Shown here: positions 1-8,370 of the stretch, piece after piece | How the letters are laid out: the number at the start of each line of letters is the position of its first letter | How positions within the stretch are numbered: the first letter of the stretch is position 1 | Origin: Macrococcus equipercicus | GTDB lineage: Bacteria; Bacillota; Bacilli; Staphylococcales; Staphylococcaceae | Length of the DNA: 64,000 bases | Reading direction: 5' to 3' | Assembly: GCF_004359525.2 (NCBI RefSeq) | Contig: NZ_SCWC02000006.1 | Coordinates: 1 to 64,000 of the forward strand | Notes under the pieces: model-generated | What the model was told of the DNA's origin: nothing | What the model saw: only the letters and a program-made list of their open reading frames with translations | The model's database searches: none | Position numbers and translations under genes: made by a program

Positions 1-2102
1 GATATAAATAGATTAACATCATTAAATAAATCATAATTATTTTTCCCGATTAATATAACATTTTCATAATCATTCATATTATACATTCTTATAAACTTTA
101 TTTTATCAGCAAGCATATAATCTATTTCAAAAATTCTATCAAAAATTTGATTAAAATAAGTTGGACTAACATAATTAGTATAAAAATCAATAAAATAATC
201 TTTATTAACTATTTCATAATTATCTAATAATTCTTTAAGAATATCATCGTATTTTTCGCCAACTTTTTTACTTTTAGCTAAAAACCTTGTTATCTCAATT
301 TTTATATTTATTATATAGTCAGTTTTAACGTCTTTAGAATATTTACTAATAACTTTTTCGAGATAGGAAGAAGCTGTATTATTTTGGCTAAGAGTGCTTA
401 AAAAACTGAGGAAATATGCAGATTTCACTTCTTTTTTAGATTCATTGGCCAAATAGAATTCAAACCATTTTATTAATTTTTCTGTGTTTTCATTGTTCAT
501 ATATAATTTTATATATAAATTAGCGATTATTAATTTATTTAAAGAATGTTCTCGTAAAATAGTTTCTAAAAATTCTTCAGCTTGAGTATATTTTTTTAAT
601 GAAATTAAAACTTGTACTTTCCATTGAAATAAATCCTCTTTATTAAACGAACTTTCACCGGTTTTAATAAGTCTTTCTATAATCTTCAATTGCTCATTTG
701 GATAAATATAATTTTCAATTTCAAATTGCATTGTTAACAAAATAGGAAAATTCTTATCTTTATTATAGAGATTATTAAGTGACTTTATTTCTATTAAAAA
801 ATTATTAAGGTCTAAATTAGTACTAGAATTTCTATTTTTCATTGCTAATGTATGCTGAAATTTATAAATAAGGTTTTTAATTTTAAAATCTAGTATATCG
901 CTTTTCTCCAATAATTTTTCATAAATAATATTAATGTCGCTTGTCAATGATTGCTTTTCTTTGTAGAGGCTATATAAATATAACCATTCAAAAACTTCTT
1001 CCCAATTTTCAGGTAATATCTTATAAAAATCGACTAATTGACCATTTTGAATATAATAAAATGCAATTAACAGTGTTTTATGATTTTCCTCTGGTATATG
1101 TTGATTTAATAAATTGTTAAACTCATCGAAAGAAAGGAGGCTGGCATTTATAATTAAAAATATTTCATAGAATTTAATTAATCTGTATTCTATTTCGATA
1201 GAATCAAGTATTTCCCTAGCTTCATCATACTTATACATATTATAATTGTGAACTGCTAAAACCAAATTAATTTTTGTTCTTGTAAGAGGATTTAATTTAG
1301 GACTGCTTGCTAAAGCTTTATCATATTGTAAAACTTTTAAAATTTCACGCATATCAATTATGAAAAAGCGTGCTAATATTTTATCTAATTCCTCATTAAG
1401 TAAAATATTTAAGGGGCTATCTATATTATTTAAACTCACTTCATTTACTTTATCATTCATACCCTTAATAATTTTATCATCTAAAATATTACTGACTGAG
1501 GAAATTGAATTATTTTTATTGATTAATTTGGTCATTCCATAACTATTAATTTTTCTTTCAATGGCAATATTTTCAAAAATTGCATAGAGATCCATATCTT
1601 CATTAAGAAAATTTAGTTCAATCTTTCTTGTAGACTTAATATCAACGAGTAACGTTTCGTTCATAGTTTGTTTTTTATTTTCATTTTCTATAATATATTT
1701 CTTTATATCTTCCAATTCATTAGTATCTAAATATTTATAATAAATTCTTGCTAGTTTAAGTTTTTCAGGATTAATCTCAACTACAAATAGAACTGCACCA
1801 TCTTCTATTTGGAAGTTATCAAAAGTATGATAATCAATATTGTAATATGTCATTTTTTCATTACTATATTTTTGTACACTTTGACCTTTAACTTGTACAG
1901 GAATCGATGATAGGTATGATTTTTTTGAGTCATCACCATTACTATTTAGTATGAGTTTCCCGTCAAAAGATACACTTCTATCATTATCGGGGATTTCTGG
2001 CGTTATTCTATCACAATTGAATAAAAATAAATTTTTCACAATATTGACTGCCAATTCTTCAATTCTCTTTGAACTTATACTGATTTTAAACACCTTCTTC
2101 AT
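1..2102 (-). CDS. Large DUF4365-like / helical-repeat protein, 3' end beyond window (candidate defence protein)
   Basis: I translated the minus strand from the ATG at 2102-2100: the frame stays open for 700 codons to the left edge, so the gene is partial. The first ~125 residues resemble the DUF4365-type domain (nuclease-like fold, often in mobile or defence loci): a charged first helix (RIEELAV, 13-19), then D47-G48 before a strand, and Q70-V-K72-G in a following strand, a D...QxK pattern reminiscent of PD-(D/E)XK sites. Residues ~200-700 are a run of amphipathic helices rich in Leu, Ile, Asn, Lys, Tyr and Glu with TPR-like phrasing (for example YNMYKYDEAREIL near residue 290-305). An in-frame TAG lies 7 codons upstream, so the ATG is the furthest-upstream ATG; its ribosome binding site is weak. 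Composition is far more AT-rich than DNA to the right, suggesting transfer. Function unknown; nuclease or defence role is inference. Confidence 0.8.
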   Translation of the reverse strand, partial: MKKVFKISISSKRIEELAVNIVKNLFLFNCDRITPEIPDNDRSVSFDGKLILNSNGDDSKKSYLSSIPVQVKGQSVQKYSNEKMTYYNIDYHTFDNFQIEDGAVLFVVEINPEKLKLARIYYKYLDTNELEDIKKYIIENENKKQTMNETLLVDIKSTRKIELNFLNEDMDLYAIFENIAIERKINSYGMTKLINKNNSISSVSNILDDKIIKGMNDKVNEVSLNNIDSPLNILLNEELDKILARFFIIDMREILKVLQYDKALASSPKLNPLTRTKINLVLAVHNYNMYKYDEAREILDSIEIEYRLIKFYEIFLIINASLLSFDEFNNLLNQHIPEENHKTLLIAFYYIQNGQLVDFYKILPENWEEVFEWLYLYSLYKEKQSLTSDINIIYEKLLEKSDILDFKIKNLIYKFQHTLAMKNRNSSTNLDLNNFLIEIKSLNNLYNKDKNFPILLTMQFEIENYIYPNEQLKIIERLIKTGESSFNKEDLFQWKVQVLISLKKYTQAEEFLETILREHSLNKLIIANLYIKLYMNNENTEKLIKWFEFYLANESKKEVKSAYFLSFLSTLSQNNTASSYLEKVISKYSKDVKTDYIINIKIEITRFLAKSKKVGEKYDDILKELLDNYEIVNKDYFIDFYTNYVSPTYFNQIFDRIFEIDYMLADKIKFIRMYNMNDYENVILIGKNNYDLFNDVNLFI

Positions 2103-2494
2103 CTTAGTATAACTACGTAACTAAACAATGTAAGGTATTACTATTTCTTCGATTATATATGTTAAGTGTATAAATAGCTATATAAGGAGATGTACGGTAA
2201 TCTTATTTTTGATAATTTGAAAGTTTCGAATACATATTCTAAATTATCATTAATTTTATATACGGAACACACTGTAATTCAGCTTAATTACGTTTCTTAA
2301 ACAACTGACTAAAAACTCCGGTATTATCTTATAATGTACTTTTTGTAACGCTTACACGTGTGCCATTATATAATTAAATCCTATCTCTTTTTTAATGATG
2401 AGAGAATTACATTAAAAATGGCTGTACTTAATCAAGTGCAGCCTAGAAACTAGTTTTTAATTTTTTAAGTGTCTGGTTGACAGAGTTATGTCCA
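2103..2494. other. AT-rich intergenic boundary between accessory and core-like DNA
   Basis: About 390 bases with no convincing gene. A 36-codon reading frame from the ATG at 2190 has its AAGGAG motif abutting the start codon with no spacer, so I do not call it. A terminator-like hairpin lies at 2420-2443. The region bridges the AT-rich left gene and the GC-richer DNA on the right, and should hold the promoter of the left gene. I found no clear attachment-site repeat. Confidence 0.6.
2420..2462 (+). terminator. Intrinsic terminator-like hairpin
   Basis: GGCTGTACTT (2420-2429) pairs with AAGTGCAGCC (2434-2443) around the loop AATC, with one G-U pair. T-rich stretches follow at 2453-2465 after a short spacer, so the fit to a classical terminator is imperfect. 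Confidence 0.5.
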
Positions 2495-2584
2495 TTACGT
2501 CGAGGCTGTTTTCTTTTCTTCCAAACCCAGCGCTTCCTCATACTCCGCAACAATCTCCTCTAGGACCTCCGATATATGCTTCAT
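2495..2584 (-). CDS. Small acidic peptide, 29 aa, unknown
   Basis: The frame starts at ATG 2584-2582 behind AAAGGAG with a good 6-base spacer and ends at TAA 2497-2495. The product begins MKHISEVLEEIVAEYEEALG and is strongly acidic and predicted amphipathic-helical (heptad-like Ile/Val/Leu spacing). It has no signal peptide. It sits at the junction between the AT-rich segment and the core and is not recognised. It could be a small regulatory peptide or a remnant of a longer mobile-element gene; the strong ribosome binding site is the main argument for expression. Confidence 0.4.
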   Translation of the reverse strand: MKHISEVLEEIVAEYEEALGLEEKKTAST

Positions 2585-2663
2585 GATTTCTCCTTTATGC
2601 TATATATCGAAGGGAAGAACTATATTAGGCATGTTATGAATGTACTATATATTTCCATTACGT

Positions 2664-2669
2664 TATAAT
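2664..2669 (+). promoter_or_regulatory. -10 box TATAAT of the 2704 gene
   Basis: A perfect TATAAT hexamer lies 35 bases before the ATG at 2704. It overlaps an in-frame upstream ATG (2668), which argues that this upstream ATG is not a translation start. No good -35 is visible 17 bases upstream. Confidence 0.5.
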
Positions 2670-2703
2670 GACTTCAACACTCACCACCGAAAGGAGTTTT
2701 TCC

Positions 2704-3216
2704 ATGCCGATGATTGCAGGTATTGATTTCATGTCGACGTCGCTGTCACCTTTCGTGCAGGTTGATGCGGCACATAGTATGAGGTTTAGTCTTGGACGGT
2801 TGTCTTCGGCCGGGTTCAAAGTGCTGCTTGCAGCGCTTCAGGCAGACCGGCTGGATATGGCGGTTGTCAGGCGAGCGGAACATAGCGGGCGGGTTCGTCG
2901 GTTTCAGCTTTTCCGTGTGCTGCGGATCACGAACTGGCGGGAGGTCACTGGTGCTGATGGCTTGAGGTTCATCATTGTGTCACATGTGTCTGCACAGGAT
3001 ATGCTGAATTATTACCGCGTGTATCGCAGGAAGTCGAGTATGCCGATATGCACTTATTTCTACAACGATAAGCTGTTCATCAGAATCAGCCCGTTATATG
3101 TCGACGTTGTTGCTGATGACGCTGAATTGATCACGCGGCTGAAGGATGTGTTTGCAGGTGATTACCGGACGGACTTCGATGCGCTGCTGCCGATTAGTGA
3201 GGGAGAGTGGGGGTAA
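2704..3216 (+). CDS. Hypothetical protein, 170 aa
   Basis: I chose ATG 2704 because AAAGGAG sits 7 bases upstream and the longer in-frame ATG at 2668 overlaps a -10 box. The protein is soluble-looking, has no signal peptide, and has alternating basic and hydrophobic stretches (for example VVRRAEHSGRVRRFQLFRV at roughly residues 56-74) followed by an acidic C-terminus. Base composition matches the GC-richer core, not the AT-rich gene to its left. It is monocistronic, ended by the terminator at 3253-3284. I recognise no family. Confidence 0.7.
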   Translation: MPMIAGIDFMSTSLSPFVQVDAAHSMRFSLGRLSSAGFKVLLAALQADRLDMAVVRRAEHSGRVRRFQLFRVLRITNWREVTGADGLRFIIVSHVSAQDMLNYYRVYRRKSSMPICTYFYNDKLFIRISPLYVDVVADDAELITRLKDVFAGDYRTDFDALLPISEGEWG

Positions 3217-3252
3217 GCGCGGTGAACTTCAGAAAGATTGTCTTTATTTAAT

Positions 3253-3284
3253 AAACCCGCCGTGCTGCGCAGTCCGGCGGGTTT
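3253..3284. terminator. Bidirectional terminator
   Basis: AAACCCGCCG (3253-3262) and CGGCGGGTTT (3275-3284) form a 10-bp stem between the convergent genes ending at 3216 and 3301, serving both strands. Confidence 0.8.
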
Positions 3285-3300
3285 CTGTGATATGTGAGTG

Positions 3301-4935
3301 TCAGCTTTCGTTGATGCCTGCTGCTGCACGGAGGCCGCTGAAAATACAGCCGCCGAGAAATGTACCTTCCAGTGCGCCGTAGCCGTGCACACCGCCGCCG
3401 CCGAACCCTGCGACTTCTCCTGCTGCATAGAGGCCGTTGATGAGCCGGCCGTCTTTGTGGAAGACCTGGCTGTTCAGATCCGTCTGTATGCCGCCCAGTG
3501 TCTTTCGGCTGATGATGTTCAGTCTGACGGCGATCAGCGGCCGGCCGTCAAGCAGCTTGTGCGGCTTCGCAGTGCGCACAAGCTTGTCGCCTAAAAAGTG
3601 CCGCGTGTCATGGATCGCTGTGATCTGCGGATCTTTGCTGAACGGATTGTCGAGCTGGCTGTCCCGCGCTTCAATCTGGCGTCTCAGCTTATCGTAGTTG
3701 ATGAGCTCACTGCCGGCTAACTTGTTCATCCCCCGCACGAGTGCAGACAGGTTGGCAGCACGGACGAAGTCCTCGCCGTCTGTCTTAAACTTGTTGACCG
3801 GCCCTGTGCCGTCACTGAACAGCCGCTCCCGGATGATCTGCCTGATATCTTTGTTCGTGAGGTCAGGGTTCTGCTCCGACCCTGAGAGCGCGAACTCCTT
3901 GTTCATGATGTCTTCTGTCAGCACGAACCACGAGTAATCATAGCCGGTCTTCATGATGGATTCGAGTGTATGCAGCGTGTCAAACCCCGGGTAATCCGGC
4001 GCATCGAAACGATTGCCTTCAGCATCGAACCACATGGATGACGGCCCCGGGATGATGCGGATGCCGTGATTGTTCCAGATCGGCGTATGGTTTTTCAGCC
4101 CTTCTGTGTAATGCCACATTCTGTCCTTGTTGACGAGACGGACGCCGGCATCCTCGCTGATCTGCAGCATCCTGCCGTCCGTTGAATCAGGTACCCCTTG
4201 AACCATGTGTTCGGGTGCTCGGCCGAGACGAGCGGGCCAGTTCTGCTTGATCAGCTCATGGTTAGCACCGATGCCGCCGGTCGTGATAATCAGTGTGTCG
4301 ACGTCAAACGCAAACTGGCCGATGACTTCCCGCGAGGATGGAGCGCCGCGTTCCACGTCGCTCGGCACGAGAATGTTGCCGGAGACCGCGGTGATCTGAT
4401 GACCGACAATCTTGATGTCTGTCACTTGATGACGTTCCAGCAGCTGGAAACGCTTATGGTTGAGCACAAAATCTGCGAACGGCTGGACAAGTCCTGGGCC
4501 GGTCCCCCAAGTGATATGGAATCTCGGCACGGAGTTGCCGTGACCGTCCGCACGAGTGCCGCCGCGTTCAGCCCAGCCGAGCACAGGTGACAGCTTGATG
4601 CCCATCGATTTCAAATAGTCTTCTTTGTCGAACGCCGCAAACCGGACGTACGCTTCAGCCCATGCGCTTGCCCAATGGTCCTCGTCGTCCAGCCGGTCGA
4701 AGCGTGCAGTGCCCAGCCAGTCGTTCAGCGCAAGTTCGTAGGAATCCTTGACTTTATATTTTCGCTGCACTGTGGAATCGACGAGAAACAGCCCGCCGAA
4801 TGACCAGAACGCCTGACCGCCGACTGCCTGACGCGGTTCCTGGTCGAGCATGACGACTTCATGCCCCGCCTTTAATAACTCTGCTGCTGCTGTCAGTCCG
4901 CTGAGTCCTGCCCCGATAATAAACACTTTTTTCAT
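3301..4935 (-). CDS. FAD-binding dehydrogenase (fumarate reductase/KstD-like flavoprotein)
   Basis: A 544-residue flavoprotein of the FAD_binding_2 (fumarate reductase / 3-ketosteroid dehydrogenase-like) superfamily. The N-terminal Rossmann motif is GAGLSG (residues 8-13), followed ~20 residues later by an acidic strand end (MLDQE) that would bind the adenosine ribose. The C-terminal FAD signature GLYAAGEVAGFGGGGVHGYG is typical of the superfamily. There is no signal peptide, heme-binding CXXCH or membrane segment, so it should be cytoplasmic. The start ATG follows GAGGAG. It is monocistronic and convergent with the 2704 gene. The substrate cannot be read from sequence. Confidence 0.85.
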   Translation of the reverse strand: MKKVFIIGAGLSGLTAAAELLKAGHEVVMLDQEPRQAVGGQAFWSFGGLFLVDSTVQRKYKVKDSYELALNDWLGTARFDRLDDEDHWASAWAEAYVRFAAFDKEDYLKSMGIKLSPVLGWAERGGTRADGHGNSVPRFHITWGTGPGLVQPFADFVLNHKRFQLLERHQVTDIKIVGHQITAVSGNILVPSDVERGAPSSREVIGQFAFDVDTLIITTGGIGANHELIKQNWPARLGRAPEHMVQGVPDSTDGRMLQISEDAGVRLVNKDRMWHYTEGLKNHTPIWNNHGIRIIPGPSSMWFDAEGNRFDAPDYPGFDTLHTLESIMKTGYDYSWFVLTEDIMNKEFALSGSEQNPDLTNKDIRQIIRERLFSDGTGPVNKFKTDGEDFVRAANLSALVRGMNKLAGSELINYDKLRRQIEARDSQLDNPFSKDPQITAIHDTRHFLGDKLVRTAKPHKLLDGRPLIAVRLNIISRKTLGGIQTDLNSQVFHKDGRLINGLYAAGEVAGFGGGGVHGYGALEGTFLGGCIFSGLRAAAGINES

Positions 4936-5059
4936 GTTACCAGCTCCTCTTATTTTGTTGACAGCCTCTACTTCAAAACTATTGTAACCTATTAAGAAGA
5001 TGAGATAAAATATTCACTGATCCCGGCCTCAACTCTTTATTTCAAGAGTCTGCGATGTG

Positions 5060-5065
5060 TTATAA
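5060..5065 (+). promoter_or_regulatory. -10 box TATAAT of the 5103 gene
   Basis: TATAAT lies about 38 bases before ATG 5103. The -35 region is not well conserved. Confidence 0.4.
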
Positions 5066-5102
5066 TATAATCACTGGAGACTATGGCAGAAGGGAGATAA
5101 CG

Positions 5103-5468
5103 ATGAAATATTTACATTATTTGATAGCCTGTCAGGAACAGGATCTCGAAGCGATGAAAATCATTCTTGCTAGCGACGCGAAGCTGACCATCATTTCAAA
5201 AGATGGTTCAGAGTTTAAAGGAGATTATCATCATCTGATACATTCTTTAGGTGATTATTTCAGTACTGAATGTGTATGGGATTTTGATGTGCTCCACCGG
5301 GCAGAGCGTCGGCACGAGGAACTCGTGGTAATTAAGGCGACACGGGAAAATGTCACGACGCAGAAGAGCGGGGCGTATCTCTGGCTGCTGACGTTTGACA
5401 CAAACAAGATAGATCATTATTTGAAGCGTGTGTATGTTGAGGTCATCAATCCTTTAAAAGCTGAATGA
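5103..5468 (+). CDS. Hypothetical NTF2-like protein, first of a tandem paralogous pair
   Basis: Start ATG 5103 is preceded by AGAAGGGAG; an upstream in-frame ATG (5055) falls on the promoter and is rejected. The 121-aa product begins MKYLHYLIACQ and has the layout of the NTF2/SnoaL cone fold: two N-terminal helices, then strands with a WDFD motif (about residue 59-62) and a C-terminal strand YLKRVYVE. It is clearly paralogous to the gene at 5568 (shared: KxDGSE, WDFDxxHxxER, LWxxTF, LKRVYVE). No catalytic residues are obvious. The fold is inferred and the function unknown. Confidence 0.75.
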   Translation: MKYLHYLIACQEQDLEAMKIILASDAKLTIISKDGSEFKGDYHHLIHSLGDYFSTECVWDFDVLHRAERRHEELVVIKATRENVTTQKSGAYLWLLTFDTNKIDHYLKRVYVEVINPLKAE

Positions 5469-5567
5469 TAGCGCGTATCTGGTTGCTGCATTGCTGTAGC
5501 AGGAGCGGAGCTTTCCAGAAATAGCTGTTATATCAAAAAATCTTGATGAAAGAGCAGAGGTTTAATT

Positions 5568-5927
5568 ATGACATACTTGCATATGCTTATGGCATGCCAG
5601 CATCAGAATATTGACGAAATAATGAGTATGATGGATGAAGAGACCCGGGTGCACATCATCCGGCAGGACGGCTCTGAACTGAAATTGTCTTATCATGAGA
5701 TCAGTAGATGGCTAGAGCCGATATTCGAAGACAATCATACATGGGACTTTGATCTGATCCATAAGACAGAGCGCAGCGATGAAGATATCATTATCGTCCA
5801 TGCGAGCCGCGAGAAGGAAGCGGGTCAGGAGACGAGTGAGTCATTATGGATAATGACGTTCACTGAAGAGGACGGCCATCATTTGCTGAAGCGCGTCTAT
5901 GTGGAGAAATTGAAAAGTTTTGATTGA
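5568..5927 (+). CDS. Hypothetical NTF2-like protein, second of a tandem paralogous pair
   Basis: A 119-aa protein starting MTYLHMLMACQ, behind GCAGAGG. It shares the length, helix-strand order and signature segments of the 5103 product (QDGSELK, WDFDLIHKTER, LWIMTF, LLKRVYVE), so the two arose by tandem duplication and then diverged strongly. About 100 bases separate the genes, without an obvious terminator, so co-transcription is possible. The strong hairpin at 5996-6032 ends the unit. Function unknown; a small ligand-binding or stress role is only a guess. Confidence 0.75.
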   Translation: MTYLHMLMACQHQNIDEIMSMMDEETRVHIIRQDGSELKLSYHEISRWLEPIFEDNHTWDFDLIHKTERSDEDIIIVHASREKEAGQETSESLWIMTFTEEDGHHLLKRVYVEKLKSFD

Positions 5928-5995
5928 TGAACATGCGCCCGAGGCTGTCCAAAGGAATATCACCGGACTATTCGCGGGAAACATGGTGTATACAA

Positions 5996-6032
5996 AACAA
6001 CCTCCGATTTCGCTCTGAAATCGGAGGTTGTT
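5996..6032. terminator. Bidirectional terminator, 16-bp perfect stem
   Basis: AACAACCTCCGATTTC (5996-6011) pairs perfectly with 6017-6032 around GCTCT. It separates the convergent 5568 gene and the lipoprotein/opuC operon. Confidence 0.85.
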
Positions 6033-6033
6033 A

Positions 6034-6783
6034 TTATTGTATGCTTTCTGCTTGTTTCACTGCATCCGGGATATCCAGTTTTTTCAGTTCGTTGATCTTG
6101 TCGAATGTCGTGACGGCGTTGTTAGACACAGTTGTGTTGTCGTTTTTCAGCGTCAGCTTATTCGTGATATCTTCGATCTGCTTGTCTTTATTGAACATCA
6201 CGATGATGGAGCCTTGAATCCCGGGGTATTTTTTTTCGAGTGCGTTGATGGCTTTTCGGTTCTCTGTCGTGTTGCCAAACAATGCTTTATATTTCTTGTA
6301 GTCACTGAATGTCTCAGTTAACGTATAGCCGTTGTTTTTCTCATACTTCGCACCTTTCAGCTGGTCGATCAGCTTGAACTGAGAATTGTAGAGCAGCGGT
6401 TCTGTCTGTGAGACCATCTGAGAGCCGACGTAAGTCGAAGCATCGATCCATTGGTTGTTCTGTTTCAGCACTGTCTTCTTGTCATAGACGTAAAAGACGG
6501 TGCTTTCTTTGTTATCTTTTATTGTTACTTTCTGGTTATGCTGCTCATCAATCATCAGGCCGAAATCAATGACTGACTGGTTGCTGCCGTCGTTAATGTT
6601 GTTTTTATAAGTGGACGCATAAGAATTGACGTTTTTAGCAGCTGCTTTGGCGGCTTTGATCAGTGATGTCGTATTAGTCACTTTGTTCGTATGGTCTGTT
6701 TTATTCGTTGTTTCTTTGTCATGGCCGCACGCAGTCATGACAACAGTAGAAGCGAGCAGTGTCGCAAGTAGTTGTTTTTTCAT
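6034..6783 (-). CDS. Lipoprotein, last gene of the opuC-type operon (DUF6612-like)
   Basis: A 249-aa exported lipoprotein: a signal peptide with lipobox VMTAC (Cys about residue 19), a Lys/Thr/Asn-rich linker, then a soluble domain rich in strands and polar residues. It resembles the LppX/DUF6612 type of bacterial lipoproteins, but I cannot prove this. Its ATG follows AGGAGG and it starts only 9 bases after the opuCD stop, so it should be co-transcribed with the transporter. A role in osmoprotectant uptake or envelope stress is inferred from context only. It is not normally counted in opuC operons. Confidence 0.75.
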   Translation of the reverse strand: MKKQLLATLLASTVVMTACGHDKETTNKTDHTNKVTNTTSLIKAAKAAAKNVNSYASTYKNNINDGSNQSVIDFGLMIDEQHNQKVTIKDNKESTVFYVYDKKTVLKQNNQWIDASTYVGSQMVSQTEPLLYNSQFKLIDQLKGAKYEKNNGYTLTETFSDYKKYKALFGNTTENRKAINALEKKYPGIQGSIIVMFNKDKQIEDITNKLTLKNDNTTVSNNAVTTFDKINELKKLDIPDAVKQAESIQ

Positions 6784-6792
6784 GTGTTCCTC

Positions 6793-7470
6793 CTAGTGAT
6801 TGGCTGCGGGTTTCCTTCTGCGTTTCAAAGGATCCAGCAGGCGTTCGATAAAGCCGAGGATGATATCAGCAAGGACGGCCATAAGAGCCGTCGGAATAGC
6901 ACCTGCCAGTATGATAGCCTGGCCGCTTGTCGCGTTAGTTCCGCGGATGATAATATCACCGAGGCTTGGTGCACCGATGAATGAACCGATAGCAGTGACA
7001 CCGATTGCGATGACCAGTGCAATGCGGATGCCGGCGATGATAACAGATAAGCTCAGCGGCAGCTCAATCATAGTCAGCTGCTGGCGTTTTGTCATCCCCA
7101 TTCCGCGGCCCGCATCAATGATATGGGCTTCCACCGAACGGATGCCGGTGTACGTGTTTTTGATGATCGGCAGCAGTGAATACAGAAATACTGCTGTGAT
7201 CACTGTCGTCCTGCCAAGTCCGAGCGCCAGCATCAGTATCGCGAGCAGCGCAATTGCGGGCACTGTCTGAATGATGTTCGCGATGGCGATGACCGGCCCG
7301 ACAAGTCTTGAATGCCGGGCAATCCATATACCGACCGGGATACCGACAATCGCGCCGAGTATAACGCCGTAAATACTGATCAGAAAGTGGTCGAGGAACA
7401 GCTGGAAGACGTAATGATAGTTGTCACGGAAATAAGCAAAGAACTGCTCGAATGTGTTAAGTTTCTCCAT
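6793..7470 (-). CDS. opuCD: Osmoprotectant ABC transporter permease OpuCD
   Basis: A 225-aa permease of the glycine betaine/carnitine/choline ABC importer family, with about six hydrophobic segments. The EAA loop that contacts the ATPase is visible around IIDAGRGMGMTKRQQLTMIELPLSL. It is the second permease of the operon and pairs with OpuCB. Its ATG overlaps the stop of opuCC by one base (TGATG) and has the ribosome binding site GGAGG inside the upstream gene, indicating translational coupling. Confidence 0.9.
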   Translation of the reverse strand: MEKLNTFEQFFAYFRDNYHYVFQLFLDHFLISIYGVILGAIVGIPVGIWIARHSRLVGPVIAIANIIQTVPAIALLAILMLALGLGRTTVITAVFLYSLLPIIKNTYTGIRSVEAHIIDAGRGMGMTKRQQLTMIELPLSLSVIIAGIRIALVIAIGVTAIGSFIGAPSLGDIIIRGTNATSGQAIILAGAIPTALMAVLADIILGFIERLLDPLKRRRKPAANH

Positions 7471-8369
7471 CAGTTTTGTCCTCCATCGAAGTAATGATGC
7501 TGCTTCAAATATTCCTCGGCAACGACTGCAGGCTCTTTAAGGTCGTTATCCACTTCATAGTTCAGCTTCTGCATCTGTTCAGTCGTGATTGTGTTCTTCA
7601 TGCGCTGCAGCAGCTTTTTCACTTCTGGATTCTTCTTCAGCAGCATGTTGTCAGCGACAGGGTTGGCATCATAAGGCGGGAAGAAATGCAGGTCATCCTT
7701 TAACACAACGAGGTCATAGCTCTGAATTCTGCCGTCTGTCGTATAGCCGAGCACGATGTCCATCTTGCCGGCCTTGACCGCTTCATAGACGAGACCAATC
7801 TGCATCGGCTTCGTATCAGCAAAAGCGAAACCATATTTCTTTGTGAACGCTTCATAGCCGTCGCCTTTACGTTTCATCCATGAAGAATCGACGCCTGCTT
7901 TCAATTTCGGCGCATATTTTTTTAAATCACTGACATTTTTCAGATGATATTTCGCAGCTGTTTCTTTTGTCACCATAAAGGCATAAGTGTTTTCAAAACC
8001 ATAGGAATCAAAATAAGTCTCGTTGAATCGTTGCTTGAACGCTTTCGTCACAACTTTCCGTGCTTTCTTAGGGTCAGTGATGGGGTCCATACCAAGTGGT
8101 CCCGTCAGATCGGTCCCTGTATAACGGGCGCTTGAGATGTTGGCATCACCATTCAGCATCGCCTGATGGACGACTGTTCCTGAACCTAGATTGTTGATGA
8201 TTTCGACAGGATCGTCTGTCTCATGTTCAATCAGCAGGCGGATCATGTGCGCCAGTATTTGACTCTCTGTCGTGTAGACAGAGGCAATCTTGATCGTCTC
8301 CTTCTGCTGATTACCGCAGCCGGATAGTAGAACGAGGCAGGCGAGCAGAGTGATTATATATTTCTTCAT
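7470..8369 (-). CDS. opuCC: Osmoprotectant-binding lipoprotein OpuCC
   Basis: A 299-aa substrate-binding protein of the OpuAC/ProX type. The signal peptide ends in lipobox LLSGC (Cys about residue 19), so it is membrane-anchored outside the cell, where it would capture quaternary-amine compatible solutes such as glycine betaine, carnitine or choline. A Tyr-rich C-terminal half is compatible with an aromatic cage, but the ligand cannot be fixed from sequence. The start follows AAAGGAG inside the end of opuCB; the gap is one base. Confidence 0.9.
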   Translation of the reverse strand: MKKYIITLLACLVLLSGCGNQQKETIKIASVYTTESQILAHMIRLLIEHETDDPVEIINNLGSGTVVHQAMLNGDANISSARYTGTDLTGPLGMDPITDPKKARKVVTKAFKQRFNETYFDSYGFENTYAFMVTKETAAKYHLKNVSDLKKYAPKLKAGVDSSWMKRKGDGYEAFTKKYGFAFADTKPMQIGLVYEAVKAGKMDIVLGYTTDGRIQSYDLVVLKDDLHFFPPYDANPVADNMLLKKNPEVKKLLQRMKNTITTEQMQKLNYEVDNDLKEPAVVAEEYLKQHHYFDGGQN

Positions 8370-8370
8370 C

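Noticed and set aside
1360-1542. Plus-strand 60-codon frame in the AT-rich segment
   Set aside because: It lies opposite the continuous minus-strand gene of at least 700 codons and has no ribosome binding site.
2190-2300. 36-codon plus-strand frame after AAGGAG
   Set aside because: The purine motif abuts the ATG with no spacer and the product looks like random AT-rich translation.
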